From Clavelina lepadiformis (Eukaryota; Chordata; Ascidiacea; Aplousobranchia; Clavelinidae): a stretch of DNA of 64,000 bases. Both the position numbers and the translations under genes were made by a program. The notes below the pieces were generated by a model. That model saw only the letters and a list, made by a program, of their open reading frames with translations. It made no database searches and was not told the origin of the DNA. Positions 22,671-34,596 of the stretch are shown here, in pieces; within the stretch, counting starts at the first letter, position 1, and each line of letters starts with the position of its first letter. Where the stretch lies: assembly GCF_947623445.1 (NCBI RefSeq), contig NC_135246.1:1180501-1244500 (forward strand), read 5' to 3'.

Positions 22671-24183
22671 TATTCAATAATTTTTTGCTCAATGGGACTA
22701 GTTTGTCCAACCCCAATAACGTTAAGTTAAGTAATTTAAAATAAGTAGTAAGTAATTTAAACAGACATCTAAGATTGGATATCGAGCTCATAAGTTTTAA
22801 TTGTACATAGACAGTTGTCGGTCATATATTTACGAATTTTTCAACTTTAAATTTTTAATGAAGCTAAAAGAATATTTGGGAAGAATTTGAAGACTTCTGT
22901 CTCCAACGACAGTACATTCTCAATTTTACGCGAGATGCTCAGTGGAAGGGTTTCTTCAAACATTCCTATTTGGATAGAAGATAGGGATAGAAGTACTTAG
23001 TTGTTGGTAACCCTTAAAATCGTATGAATTTCAGTTATCATTTTTTCTCATAGACTTTCTGTTATAAGTTAATGTTTAGCTAAGTAGATATATTTTCGCA
23101 TTGAAAAGACATACATTGTTGCATAAATTTAGTAAGTGACTGGGAGTCTTATCTTCCTGACTATTACGAATAATGTTTTATATTCAAACTTCAAATTAGA
23201 AAGTTTATGACATTTTGTGAAGATTCTAACATGCGCTACTATGAATGTAGTATTTCAGAGATACGTTTCAGGTTATGAATATATATTTATGTTTTGCTTC
23301 TTACAAATAATATAGAAGAGAAGTGCCTCTTTTCCGTCCATCGTCTGTTCAAAGGATGTATGACGTATTATATTTGTGTAAACATAAGTGTATAGGCCTG
23401 TATAGCACTTATTTAGTGTATACAGTATTACTGCATTGGGCACTATAATACTGACCACAATTATTAGAATATCTTCCATGGTGTTTTGTTCTTGCTTAAA
23501 TCCTTTTAAGAACGCCCTATTAAAGTTTTAATTTATAAGGGTAAAATTAAGATCTCTATGATTTTGTTGCACGTCTTACGTAGAGCTTTAAAATCCTGTT
23601 TAGACCAATCAGAAGGCACCATAGTTGATGTTGTTTTCTAGCCTGGGAATTACCCTAGCAGTTGGCGTACTTCAATGTCCCAGATCGTGATTTCTAATTC
23701 TTATTTTGCTCCTATGTTAAAAAAGTTTCAATCATGGTTTTTTGATGGTTCTTGATAAAGTAGTATTCCAAAGTATACTAAATTGACATTCAAAATTTCA
23801 GAGCCCCATGTAGGATTTTTCGAGTACTGTAATCAGTCCTTTAGTAAATTCACTGTATAATAAAACAAACAAAGATTTTATGGCTATTTCTGTTGCTTGA
23901 CGTCTCCTTTACCCTTTCGTTCACTCCTTCACAAACCTTATAGCACCCAGTCTATGGCATTTAAAATTTTAATTGCAGAATGCCTGCTGAAAAAACCTTT
24001 TGAGAATCAAGTAAAAGCAAATTTGTAACACATACGTTTAGATGAAGACGTGGTTCATGCAACTTCTATTCACTACACAACTGAAAAAATTAATTGGTAA
24101 AACATCATTTGTCCCTCGATTAGTATTTTGTATACATAAAATTAACTTCAAGATTATTGTATCAGCAAGCACACAAAAGAAAA
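22671..24183. other. intergenic; 3' flank of P450 copy A
   Basis: No gene recognised. From about 23935 (TATAGCACCCAGTCTATGGC) to 24183 the sequence is shared with the 3' flank of P450 copy C (58450-58815). That marks the downstream end of the duplicated unit. Confidence 0.5.
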
Positions 24184-27100
24184 TCAAGTTTCTTTAAAAA
24201 CCACCTTGAACGGTGGAGGGGCGAAAAAAACTCCCCCTCCAATATGCATGTCAATGGTAGGTAAGTCAGCGAGTTCTGGATCTGGTAAAATCTCGAATCG
24301 CTGAGCCATTGTTACCAAATAAAGGAACAGTTCCATTCTGGCAAGTCGTTCTCCGGGACATTGTCGACCTCCAATATTAAATGGAACGGCGCAACTGGGT
24401 TTGAAAAAGTTTCCTTTTTCATCGATGAAACGATCTGGGTTAAACTTATCCGGTTCGTGCCAGTCGTCTGGGTTCATGAGAATTGCCCAAAGATTGAGTA
24501 TAACCTGACAACATCATAAATAGTTTTTAATAACTTAAAGATCAAAAATTATCAGTGCGATAGAAATTTTTACAAAAAAGTACATAAGTGAAAAGCGTGC
24601 AAGTCATAACGACCGATGTAACATTTAAACCGCTGGTATTTGCCATACCGGTGTGTCTTTTGGAATACTGTAGCCTCCAAGTTCAGTGTCTTCGGTAGTA
24701 CTGCGATAACTCAATCCCAGTAACGGATGAAACCTCAAAACCTCGTTGATAAAAGCCAGGACGTATGGCATCTTAGGCTCATGTGATATATTAACTTTGC
24801 CCGTTGGTCCTAATAGAGTATGAAGAAACAAATTGAAAAGAGCTGACTACGTTATCTATGTAGCCCAGCAAATATTTACCTAACACATCAAAAATTTCTT
24901 TTCGAAGTTTTCTTTGCGTCTCTGGGTAGTGTAGAAGAGCGTGCAGACACCATGTTAGGGTGTTTGAAGTTGTGTCGGTGCCAGCCAGGAAAAGATCGGA
25001 TACTTCATAAAGTAGTTGCTTTCTCTTCACATAAAATACTCGGTGTAACATTGTTCAGAAAAGAAACTAAACTCTCGACGATGGTTTTATCAAATGCTAC
25101 AATGAGCAAAAACGACAATGAAAATTGTTTCGGAAAAATACCGTAAAAAGGTCTTTTCCCGCTTTCATTTCTTTAAGATAACAATCGATAAAATCTCTCA
25201 TATCATCTTCATCATAACTATTTTCGTGTTCAAACACAACTTCATCAATGGTTTCTGGAATCAATGGCAGAACGCTTATCGGGCGTAATTAACTAAGTAT
25301 AAGCATTGTATATTTTGTTATTTTTACTACGGTTTTGTCTTATTATACATTATTTATTTAAGTCCTTAACTATTAATATCAAACTGTGGAAGAACATGTC
25401 ACTGAAGAAGCTGGTTAAAGACTAAAATTCTGAAATCGATCAAAAATAGAAAAAATGTCCGTCATTTACCTATCATGCGTTGCCTCGACTTCAGGACTTC
25501 GTCACAACCTTTTGACACTGGAGGAACATATCGAAGCCAAGGAAAAAGCATTGCCGTCTGCATTGCTTCGCCAAATTCCGCATCTACTCTGTATTAAAAA
25601 CATAAAAATAATTACATGTACATGTGTTCTATTAAATATTGATGATACTTTTAATCCGAGGTAGTTAGTTTTAACGTTGAATAGGATTGCATTGTTTCTG
25701 TTACATTTTAATATCGGAATGCTTTTGGTCAGTTCAGCAATACAAATAAAACTCCATAATTATCATTATCATCATAATAACTTTAAAAAGTGATGGGCAT
25801 TCGAAAATATTAGAGATTTTCCTCTTCACAATCTTAAACAATTCGAAACTATTTCGCAAATTTGTATCATAATTATAATTGGAAACGAAAGGGTAAGTAA
25901 TCGACATCTAATTTGAAATTAATTACATGTAAGTTTGAATGCACAAACAAAAGCAAACCAGACAAATAAAAATACTTATCGTATTTACATTCCATTTATT
26001 GTCTGTACTATCGAGCAAAGAACCGGATTTTCATATTCGTATCTTTTTCCAAAGATAGCGTGGCAAAGAATGTTGGTCGTCATTTTGTGTAGCAATTCCT
26101 GTACATCAAGGAAAGTAATATAATATTAATTAATAGGAATCAACAAAATTTATGGTGCTTTTAATATTTGTTTCTCAATGATATCAAATATTTTTTATTC
26201 AAATACGTTTGTTTTCAAGAGAATTTGTAAATATGTGTTGTTACAAATGAATATCAAAGAAAAATCGTTAACTCATCGGTAGTTTGTAAATCGATTATAT
26301 GAAAAATTTTTTTAATCGTAAATTGCGACCTGTGATAAAATATTCATAAACCTTAGTGAAACAAAATCATTGGTGTTTGAAAAACGTCAAATATGTAGGC
26401 CTATTTGCAGCAGTTTTTAGTAGTTTTTAAAGTTCTATTTTATATAAAGTTTTTTGTATTATTTGTGATCCACTTTTTAAGTAGAATTTCAGTAAATTTT
26501 TGCAAATAGTTCTGATGCTGCTGACTTAGTTTAAAAGTTTTTACCCCGATGTTAACGGCTTGTCCATTGGTCGACCTAAGGAAATCCGTCAACCTCGATG
26601 CTTCGTTAAAAATTTTGGTTTCCATGCTCCGTTTTCCCACTTCGAATCTACCGAAAATAAAGAAAGTCAAAAACGTTTTATAAGTTGGAAACAAAAAGCC
26701 AAACTTAAATGAAAAAATATAGACTATTCAAACTTTAGAGTCGGAAAGTGAAAACGTGAAAGTATCAAAAGTGCCTTTGTGTTAATGCTTTACCTACGAA
26801 GTGTAGTAACTACATGTCGTCTGTGTGTTTGCCATGACGGTGAGTAGTTAGCTAATGCAATTCCGTAATTCCCGCTTGTAAACTCCGTAAAAATCGGACA
26901 TATCGTAACTCCAGAAAAAGCGGCAAGTCGCTTTACGTTTGCCTATAAATATGTGATTAAGTTAACCTAATACACGAAAAACATTAAATTTATTCTTTTT
27001 AACATTTGTACAAAACTGAAAATGTAAAGCACACATTTGTACGACTTTATTAATACACAAGTACACAATGATTACGCAAACAGTTACAACCAGTTGGTTA

Positions 27101-27382
27101 TAAAACCGTTGGAATTAAACCTGTTCATAAACTTACTTGATGTAACGTGGCGTAATCATTGATTACAATGCAGTCGCTACTGCCAAGGCGAACATTCAGA
27201 ACCTTTCCATATTTCTTACCCCAATCTCGAAAAGTTTTTTGAGGTTCTTTTCCTAAGAAGAAAGCATTGCCGAATATAGGTAGTCCCAAAGGACCCGGTG
27301 CAGAATTTGGTGGCCTTCGGTACCAAACCATAGTTCCGTACAATACCAACATAAAAAATAGTATCAATGCTTCCACAATCAT
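24184..27382 (-). CDS. cytochrome P450, CYP2-like (copy A), 9 exons, apparently intact
   Basis: Exons, in transcript order, are 27382-27137, 26942-26794, 26647-26545, 26098-25989, 25588-25470, 25254-25142, 25024-24880, 24809-24649 and 24504-24184. They give 489 codons including stop (488 residues), with all phases agreeing. It is a microsomal haem monooxygenase by family. The N-terminal anchor (MIVEALILFFMLVLYGTMVW) is followed by the Pro-rich hinge PPNSAPGPLGLP, the helix-C WQTHRR, the I-helix oxygen-activation motif AGTDTTS, the helix-K NEVLRFHP (ExxR), the PERF-region FNPDRF and the haem loop FNIGGRQCPG with its Cys ligand. The exon count and motif set are those of the vertebrate/tunicate CYP2 clan. 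The substrate cannot be inferred. It is the only copy of the three in the window with an undamaged C-terminus (VFFAPPPFKVVFKET). Confidence 0.92.
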
Positions 27383-30060
27383 TTCTACTATATCAGTTAA
27401 TCTCTAAAAACACAATAATAAATTTATCCTTGCAAATTAGGGTTTTTGTATTGTCGGTAATGTCTTAAACAAGTTTTATTGTTTAGCCTTGGCATTGAAG
27501 CAGACATTTTCTTCGCTTTGAAGTTGCGGTGTCTTCTTTCTAAAGTAACTTTTTGCTGCATAAACTACAACCGTCACTGAAGTGAATTCATCCCATAGTC
27601 AATACTCTTGTTAAAAACGAAATATCGACAATCGCATCTTTACAAAAGTAAACCAGCGCCTCGTGTGTTGTAACACACTGTGTCAAAGTCCTCACAGCCG
27701 TATAGCTTATAAGCCTTTACCCTTTCAAACCTTTTTTCTCATATCTGCAATACCGAGATCTCTTCGTAAGCCAAAAAACTCAAAGAATTTTGTGTAAACC
27801 TGCTTCAATGTCTACCTAACCCCGTTTGACCTCTTCTACGCAGCGAACTTTGCTCGAACTAGCGTTGGACCTTGCCAGTCACCATAAAAGACAAATAAAT
27901 TCAAAATTTCTTGTAACAGTTCGGGTGCTTTATCACGCATAATTTTAGTTTTTAAAAATTAAAACGTCTGAACAAATTTTACAATGTCACTTCTTAGAAC
28001 AAAATATTTAACAGACAAGGAAAATATTAACCGCCCAACAATTAAAAATTCTATCCAATTTGTCAAACGCAAACCGTTTGAAAATGTGTTGATAAGATAT
28101 GACAACTTTCACAAAAACATTGAAAAAATGGAAGACAATGCAGAACGTCTCAGGGTTAAACATTAACTATATTGACAGCACAATTTAGTCTTTTCAAATC
28201 TGTTTATGTAATTACGATGAATTTGACAAACTTTGATACTAAATGATTTCAGCGCAGAAACAAGCAAATGTTTGTGTACATTTGACAACTTTTCATAAAT
28301 GTACAGCGAACTGCGAGTTCTTATTTACAAACAGGACTTATGGTCTTATCACCTATAAATTCCTAAATGTGGCCGACCCTGCACACGGTCACATCGAAAC
28401 ACGAAACGAAACGGATAGTTTTCGAGAAATTAACGATTGAAAAGTTTTGTGCAGTGTCAGCCACACGTAGTTAAATCGTAAAGTCGCTCAATCGGTTTAG
28501 ATAAAGATAAACCGCTGATCGTTTTAATCACCTCATGGTGTGATTAAAACTTAAGGACTACTGAAAACGCTTTAAGCTTAAATGTTTGACCTTTAAATTA
28601 TCGAGACGTCAGCATAATTGTTAATAAATTAACAATGACAAAGAAGTTTTGTGTAAACGGAAGTTAATATTAACTATAACCGCCCTGAATTGATCCCGTT
28701 GTCCTAGACTAGAGTTGATTGTATAATGCAGCGACTATGTGTTGATAACAGCGACTATATAGAAAAAATTAATGTAGATCCATTATTTCGTTTCGGGTGC
28801 TCTTTCACACTGGATCAAAGTCCGAAAAGCACCGTCATTCATTAAAGAAGCAATCTTCGTTTTTAACACAAACAAGACCGACCCAGATGACCTTTTGTTT
28901 GTACAAGATTTCACGCTGCACTTTATTGGGGTCGGCACGTCTTTTAGTTCGACAAAATTAACCTACATTTTGTTGAATTGGTGCAATCAGGAAATGTGAA
29001 ATAATTAGACGTGCTTTGGGAAGAGCTGCTACTTCAACATATTGCGGTTTGCAGTTTCATCTTTCTTATTTGATAATAAACGTATAAGGATATGGAGCGA
29101 GGCAACGTTGGATTTTGACGTCTTTCGGTATATTTAATTCTTTTAAGTTGTTCGTTTATGACGCTTTATTTTTAAAGTAGTTCAGTTTTAAAAGTTTTAA
29201 AAAAGTTTTTCTACAGAAATTGGTCAGCAACGACGCTGTACATTTTATAGGTCTTGATTCTATCAAATTAAATTCTTACTCGTACAACAATTTCTTATCA
29301 CTGACCACAAAGTTTATTTTTCACCCAGTTAGTTTGCTTAATGTGGTATGAGGTGTCACAATCTCCATCTACGCACTGACGAAAGTCTTCTCAAAACCGG
29401 CGATGTTTCCTCCTCATCCACATTTTTGATTTGTTTTTTGGATTTTTTAATATGGTATTGACCGAATTTCGAACTGGTCACAAGATCCATTGAACAGAAA
29501 CAACCGTCGTTCACACGTTGTTCAATGATGTTATTAAAACTGCAATGCAGCGAAAAATCGAATCTAACTCACATGTTCTCGAGCTCCCATATTCGCCCCA
29601 GACAGATCCTTTGTTCGCTGGTGAGGCTAATGTGTGTTCAAAGAATATAAATAGCTAGATTAGTTATTAATTAAAACTGATATTTAAAGATGCACGTGAT
29701 CGAGTACTACCGACTAGTAGCCAATAGTATTATATAGAAACAAAATTTTAAGTTTTTGTTTCATTAATACAGCGCAAAGAAAACGAAAAATGTGTAAATA
29801 TTATTGAAAACGTTGCCACTATTTCACCGGGAAAAATCGCACGTTGAAAGCTATTTTGTATGGTTTCATATTTATTTAATCTAACTGCTGCAATATACTT
29901 ACCTAAACCTAACCTAAATCTTCCTTCTAATCTAAATCTAACTTCAATTACACCGTAAATAGCTGAAATCGACGTTTTGTCTAACCAGTCTCCTAATGTT
30001 AACCGCCTATACTTAACTATGGGTTGCGTGACGTACTTACGGTGAAATAGTCACTCAGTA
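27383..30060. repeat. arm A of the P450 inverted duplication (upstream flank)
   Basis: This flank matches the complement of the region upstream of P450 copy B (about 42870-45822). Shared landmarks are GTGCTTTATCACGCATAA, GTTGATAACAGCGACTATAT, TTGTACAAGATTTCACGCTG and CTACCGACTAGTAGCCAATA in its two forms. Divergence includes many substitutions and indels, so the duplication is not recent. A short frame at about 28840-29000 (LLFVQDFTLHF...KLTYILLNWCNQE) is shared with arm B. No full gene is recognised. Confidence 0.8.
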
Positions 30061-31287
30061 TAGAAAAATCTAAATGAATGGCATAGGACTAAATACATAG
30101 TTGGTATTTCACAAGGTTGATTTACTGAATTTATTAAATTCATATGTAGGATATAATAGTGCAAATAACGGAAAACAACAAACTACCTGGTGTGATATCA
30201 CAATATTTCTCCTTGGATTGAGGAAAATCTTTGTAGGACTTAAACTCGATGATTACTCATCCCTTGGCCCCAGTTACGTAGCCTACAAAGTTAGCCCTTG
30301 TGCAAATCTGGTCAACATTTTCTGAATCGGAACTGCTCACCAGTACCGATGACGCAGGGGCAAACCTTGTTAATGCGTTGATCCTGGGCATTGCAATGGT
30401 ATCGTCGCTGGGTATCGAACACGGGGTGCATTATTTCAAGACTATCGTTCAACGGAACCGACGCAAACTATTTCCACCATCAGGTAAATATCTTAACCTG
30501 AGATAGAAAAAGCATGTGTTTGGTGGGGAGACAGATCTTAATTTAAACATTTTGAACGGGAAGACTTTTGTCTATTTAGGCAATTACATCTATTGCAATA
30601 TGGCGTCCGCTCAAATTCCTTCGTTGTAGAGAGAGTTTTAAACATTATAACTATATGGGGTACAAACTCCAACTAACAAACTTAGTCATGAATAGCAAAC
30701 AGCGTTTTTCAGACATAATTCATGGTTAACTTCTACACGTTCCAATGTTCACCTTTGGATCTAACTTCGAAGCGTTTGTTGTTAGAAAACATTCTGTCAG
30801 CAAATTACTTTTGCTCTTGTTTTAGGAATATTTACCCGTCATAGTTTTAGGATTTAAGATTAAGATCACTGCAATTGTAACATTTTTTTTGAATCACCAG
30901 TCGGTTTTCTTCCGCTAAGATTTATACATAATTTTTGGTCAGATTTTTGATGTCATGTTCGTAGATTTTTATCAAGTTTTGTTTGTTCATCTAAATTCTC
31001 AGTTTGCTTTGAAACGGCTTTTTACGGCTAATTTTTTTAAACGTCTTTAAAATTCAATTCATTGTCTTGTTTTCTACCCAAAACGTACTCAGTTTAACTT
31101 CTAGTCAGGTAACATCGCCTTAATGTTACAAAACTTGAAATGCGTTTGCAATTTAGTAGTTTTCATTAACAGACGAAACCATTTTTTCAAGATTTTCAAG
31201 ATTTTTTCAAAAAAAATAAAGAACAAATATTCAAATCATGTTTTAATTATGCGAACTACCGTATAATCTAACTCTCACAAAATAGTC
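30061..31287. other. intergenic; no gene recognised
   Basis: The longest readings (30101-30325 and 30300-30506) lack start context, splice sites or family resemblance. The remainder is A/T-rich with T-runs near 31170-31220. Confidence 0.35.
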
Positions 31288-31628
31288 CAATGGTTCTCAC
31301 CCTTGCATGGTTCGTGACCTCCTTACAGTGGCTCTCTGTGGCCCCTCGCTCATCAATAAAAATGTTAGATTGTTGATTGAAAAACACTTTTTCCTTCACT
31401 GCTGCTTTCGCGTCGATAATTTTGCACAGCACGCACTGCTTGCTAATATAATAGCTAACACATGTTTCCCGGTAGAGGAAACCAAACATTAAAAAGGTGA
31501 GAAACTTTAACTGTCCCGCTATGGCTCTTCACCCTCCACCACTATCCTATTGAGGCCTCTGGTTGTTGTCCCCAAAGAACGTCCCATAGCCCTCCAGGGG
31601 TTCTTGGGGCCCTGGTTGAGAAACATTG
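31288..31628. mobile_element. 341-bp hAT-type MITE
   Basis: The left end CAATGGTTCTCACCC and the right end, reading CAATGTTTCTCAACCAGGG when inverted, are hAT-style termini (CAGTGGTTCTCAACC type). The flanks AAATAGTC and GTCTAGTC share TAGTC, a partly decayed 8-bp target duplication. There is no coding capacity. Confidence 0.65.
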
Positions 31629-32051
31629 GTCTAGTCTGTATATTGTCGGTATGACGGTTGCATAAATTTACCGTGTATTTTATTACTGGTTTGGTTGATA
31701 GCTTTTAGTTATGAAATGTAACTAATTTAATCTTTGTCAACACCATGTGGTCAGTAATTTCCTCTTTATCAAAAATATTTAACAAATGAAAGACAAAAAA
31801 ATAACAAAGTCATGAAAAATACACAACAATGTTAAAATTGAAATGAAAACAGATAGAAAACGAAGAGAACTTGCGAAGAGTTGCTGATGTACACACGGTT
31901 GGTTACAATAAAACACAGCCCCGGATCGAACGTACGTATACTAACAGTATGCTTATAAATAGCCTATTATATTCTACTGGAATTAGAACTGCAGATGTTA
32001 CAGATTTTACAGATGTTCTAAAGTACATTGATAATTTTTTGTTTAGCGTAT

Positions 32052-34596
32052 TTAAGGAGCACAGCTTAAAAAAGTTTGTTTTAACTGGAACATTTCTTGG
32101 CAAAACTGAATATTACTTTTGGCGAGTATAATTTTTTCATTAAAATCTTGTTTTTCGCTTGTAACAAATTTACATCTCATATCCAATTCAATTTGAAAAT
32201 ATTTGAAGGCTTTTTTATATTCAACCTTTTCCAGGTAACACAGACCAACCAGCTTATAACAACAACACCTGTCAACAATCGGAGCATTGAAATGTTCGAA
32301 ATGTCGAAGAGATTTCTTTGCTTCCTTTATTGCTGCATCATATTCGCCTAGGTTATATAAACAAAATCCGATTTGCCGAAACAGAATTGCTCTGTCCGTT
32401 TCCTTCCAAGGCATATCTTGTCGATTGACATTATTTAGATATCGAAAACATATTTTGTATCTGTTGATTGCGTGGTGGTACTGTGCAAGTTTATATCTGC
32501 AGTTTCCATCGGTAGAAGTGAGGTAGGTTTGAATAACAAATTTCATGCTTTCTGTTAACTTCAGCGTTTTGGCTTTGTCCTTCACGTGTTGGATGAACTG
32601 AATAGCATCATGACAGCGGCCCAAGTGATATAAAAAAAGTGGTTCGTATTGCATCACACCCCCAATTAACATGGAATCATTTACATTTTCGTCAATCCAC
32701 TCCCACATAGAGAGTGATTCATTGTACCCATGATCGTTGTAATATGCAAACAATATCGAAGCAGTGCTTCATCGTCAAATGACGTCACTTGTGGTTTTTG
32801 AAGATATTTCTCACCGTCATTGATGACGCGGTCGTGAAGATCAAGCATATGTAGCATTCGAAATTTATCATTTGGTTTTAAAATTATGCTAAACTTGCCG
32901 CCTCGTAAAATGTCCTTAGATCGAACGCATTTTTGCAGATTTTGCGCAATTGCAAAGTAATCAACAAGGCTCTTTTCTCCAATGATTCCAACCAAGTCTG
33001 TAAAAACTTTGTTACTCCACCAGTCATAAAGCTGATCGTCACCGACATTATCATGTTGACTCCGTTTCTTCATATAAACTTCCAGACGAACTTGACAGCT
33101 CACTGCAATGGCGTAAGATAGAAGATGGGCTGTTTCAGCATCTATTATGTTCTTCATTTTCAGTTGATGAATGATGGAAGACGACGAACCCTCATCAATT
33201 GCGTGTAATTTGCCCAAAGCAGATATGAACAATGTTGTGCTGCGGTATATAACCCGCTTGATGTTGCATTGACTGGAACCCGTAAGCGCATTAAGACTTT
33301 TGAATGTATCTACGTTTCCCAAATCTTCCTCGAGTTGGGTCGTCAATGCTTCCTGATGAGATTCTTTGTTGTTTTGCAAAGCGACTTTGACCCCATCCGC
33401 AAATTGTTGAAATATATTCTCGTCGCCATATACGTAGCAATGCTTTGTCAAAATGTCTGCTAAGTGATATCCGTTCTTCAAATCTTCTTCACTATCAAGA
33501 TATCGCAGCATTTGACTTACTGGTCTAATCAGTTCTGTTGTCCATGGCTTCTTCTTTGTCTTTTCCGTTCTACCAAGTGGTATTTTACATGCTTGCGGTA
33601 AAATACCGTCAAACGAAATACCACGCTTCGTGTGAGCATCGACAAACCAGTCACCGCCTGGTTTCGTGTAGTCATTTAAGATTAGAATGGCAACACTGGG
33701 AATAATGGTTTCCTCCAAGTTAATAACGATCGTGTGGAAGATAACAGAGAACCAGCGAAAATGCTCCAATACTTCTTCAAAGTTTTTCTTGTTTTCCTGC
33801 ACTCCATCCTCCAGCAGAATGATGTGCTCAAAGTCAGAGTAAGGAGTGATCTCAGACCTGGCCAAAGAGCCCATTCCAGCGATCGCGAATTTGCACGGAA
33901 GATGGCCCATTATCGTCTCATCTTCTTGTGATATAATTTTCATGATCTCTATGTATGTTTGCGTGATGTGAGATTGAATTTTCTTGACGTTTTCAATTTT
34001 TTGACTTTCTAATGATATTTGTTCATTTTTCTTAACTTCATATGAAATGTCTGTTAGCTGTTGCAAATTTTCTCTCGTTTCTTCCCTCATTTCTTCAGCC
34101 ATCACTTTGACTTTCAAGCAAATATGCTTATATCAAGCAAATCTGTGTCTTGTTTTTTAGGCCATGAAGTTGTCAATAAATCTAAACAAAATCCATAAAG
34201 GTCTTGTTTAAACTCTTCTTTTGAAGGTATGGGTACCGATATGGATATGGATACCGCTGCGTTTAAAAGCGTTGCGCTTTTGATTAAGCTTAACATTTTT
34301 GCTGTGGACTTCTCTAGCTTACTTCGTTCCCATTAAATCAAAGCCATTCGATGAAAGATCCGTGCAGATTTAGTCGGATCCATTTCTTTGTTTTTGTAAT
34401 CACAACTCTTCCTCAATTCGTTAGCCAAATTATTCTCTTTGTAAAACGATTTGCAAGGGTAATTTCCCATTGTCCTTGATAAGTATTTCAACCCTTTTTC
34501 CTCTTTGATAAGTGTGGATTTGCTTGAATGCTTGCGTATATGGATCGTAAGCTGTAAGCCAGAATACAGCGTAACGTGAACTTTGAAAACGTTCAT
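32052..34596 (-). pseudogene. DUF294 (GlnD-like nucleotidyltransferase) plus TPR protein, intronless and broken
   Basis: The main frame, 34117-32681 (478 residues), holds a nucleotidyltransferase-type motif (AGMGSLARSEITPYSDFEH), the DUF294/protein-PII uridylyltransferase N-terminal signature, followed by an all-helical region. The protein continues in another frame from 32753 to 32052 with TPR-like helices (AILFRQIGFCLYNLGEYDAA and CYKLVGLCYLEKVEYKKAF). At about 32745-32750 one T appears to be missing from a short run, shifting the frame between YC and FAYYNDHG. Upstream, 34596-34114 is one frame interrupted by a TAA near 34333, then another shift near 34115. Multigene families of this architecture are known in cnidarians and invertebrate deuterostomes; I recall no assigned function. 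Three breaks in 2.5 kb and no introns argue for a pseudogene, but a sequencing error could explain the homopolymer shift. Confidence 0.7.

Noticed and set aside
30101-30506. Two overlapping reading frames near 30.3 kb
   Set aside because: No start context, splice logic or family resemblance; not reported as a gene.
34318-34330. Possible splice donor (ACGAAGTAAGC) in the DUF294/TPR gene that might bypass the upstream stop
   Set aside because: The in-frame TAA near 34333 lies before this donor, so splicing here would not remove it, and no phase-matched acceptor was found.
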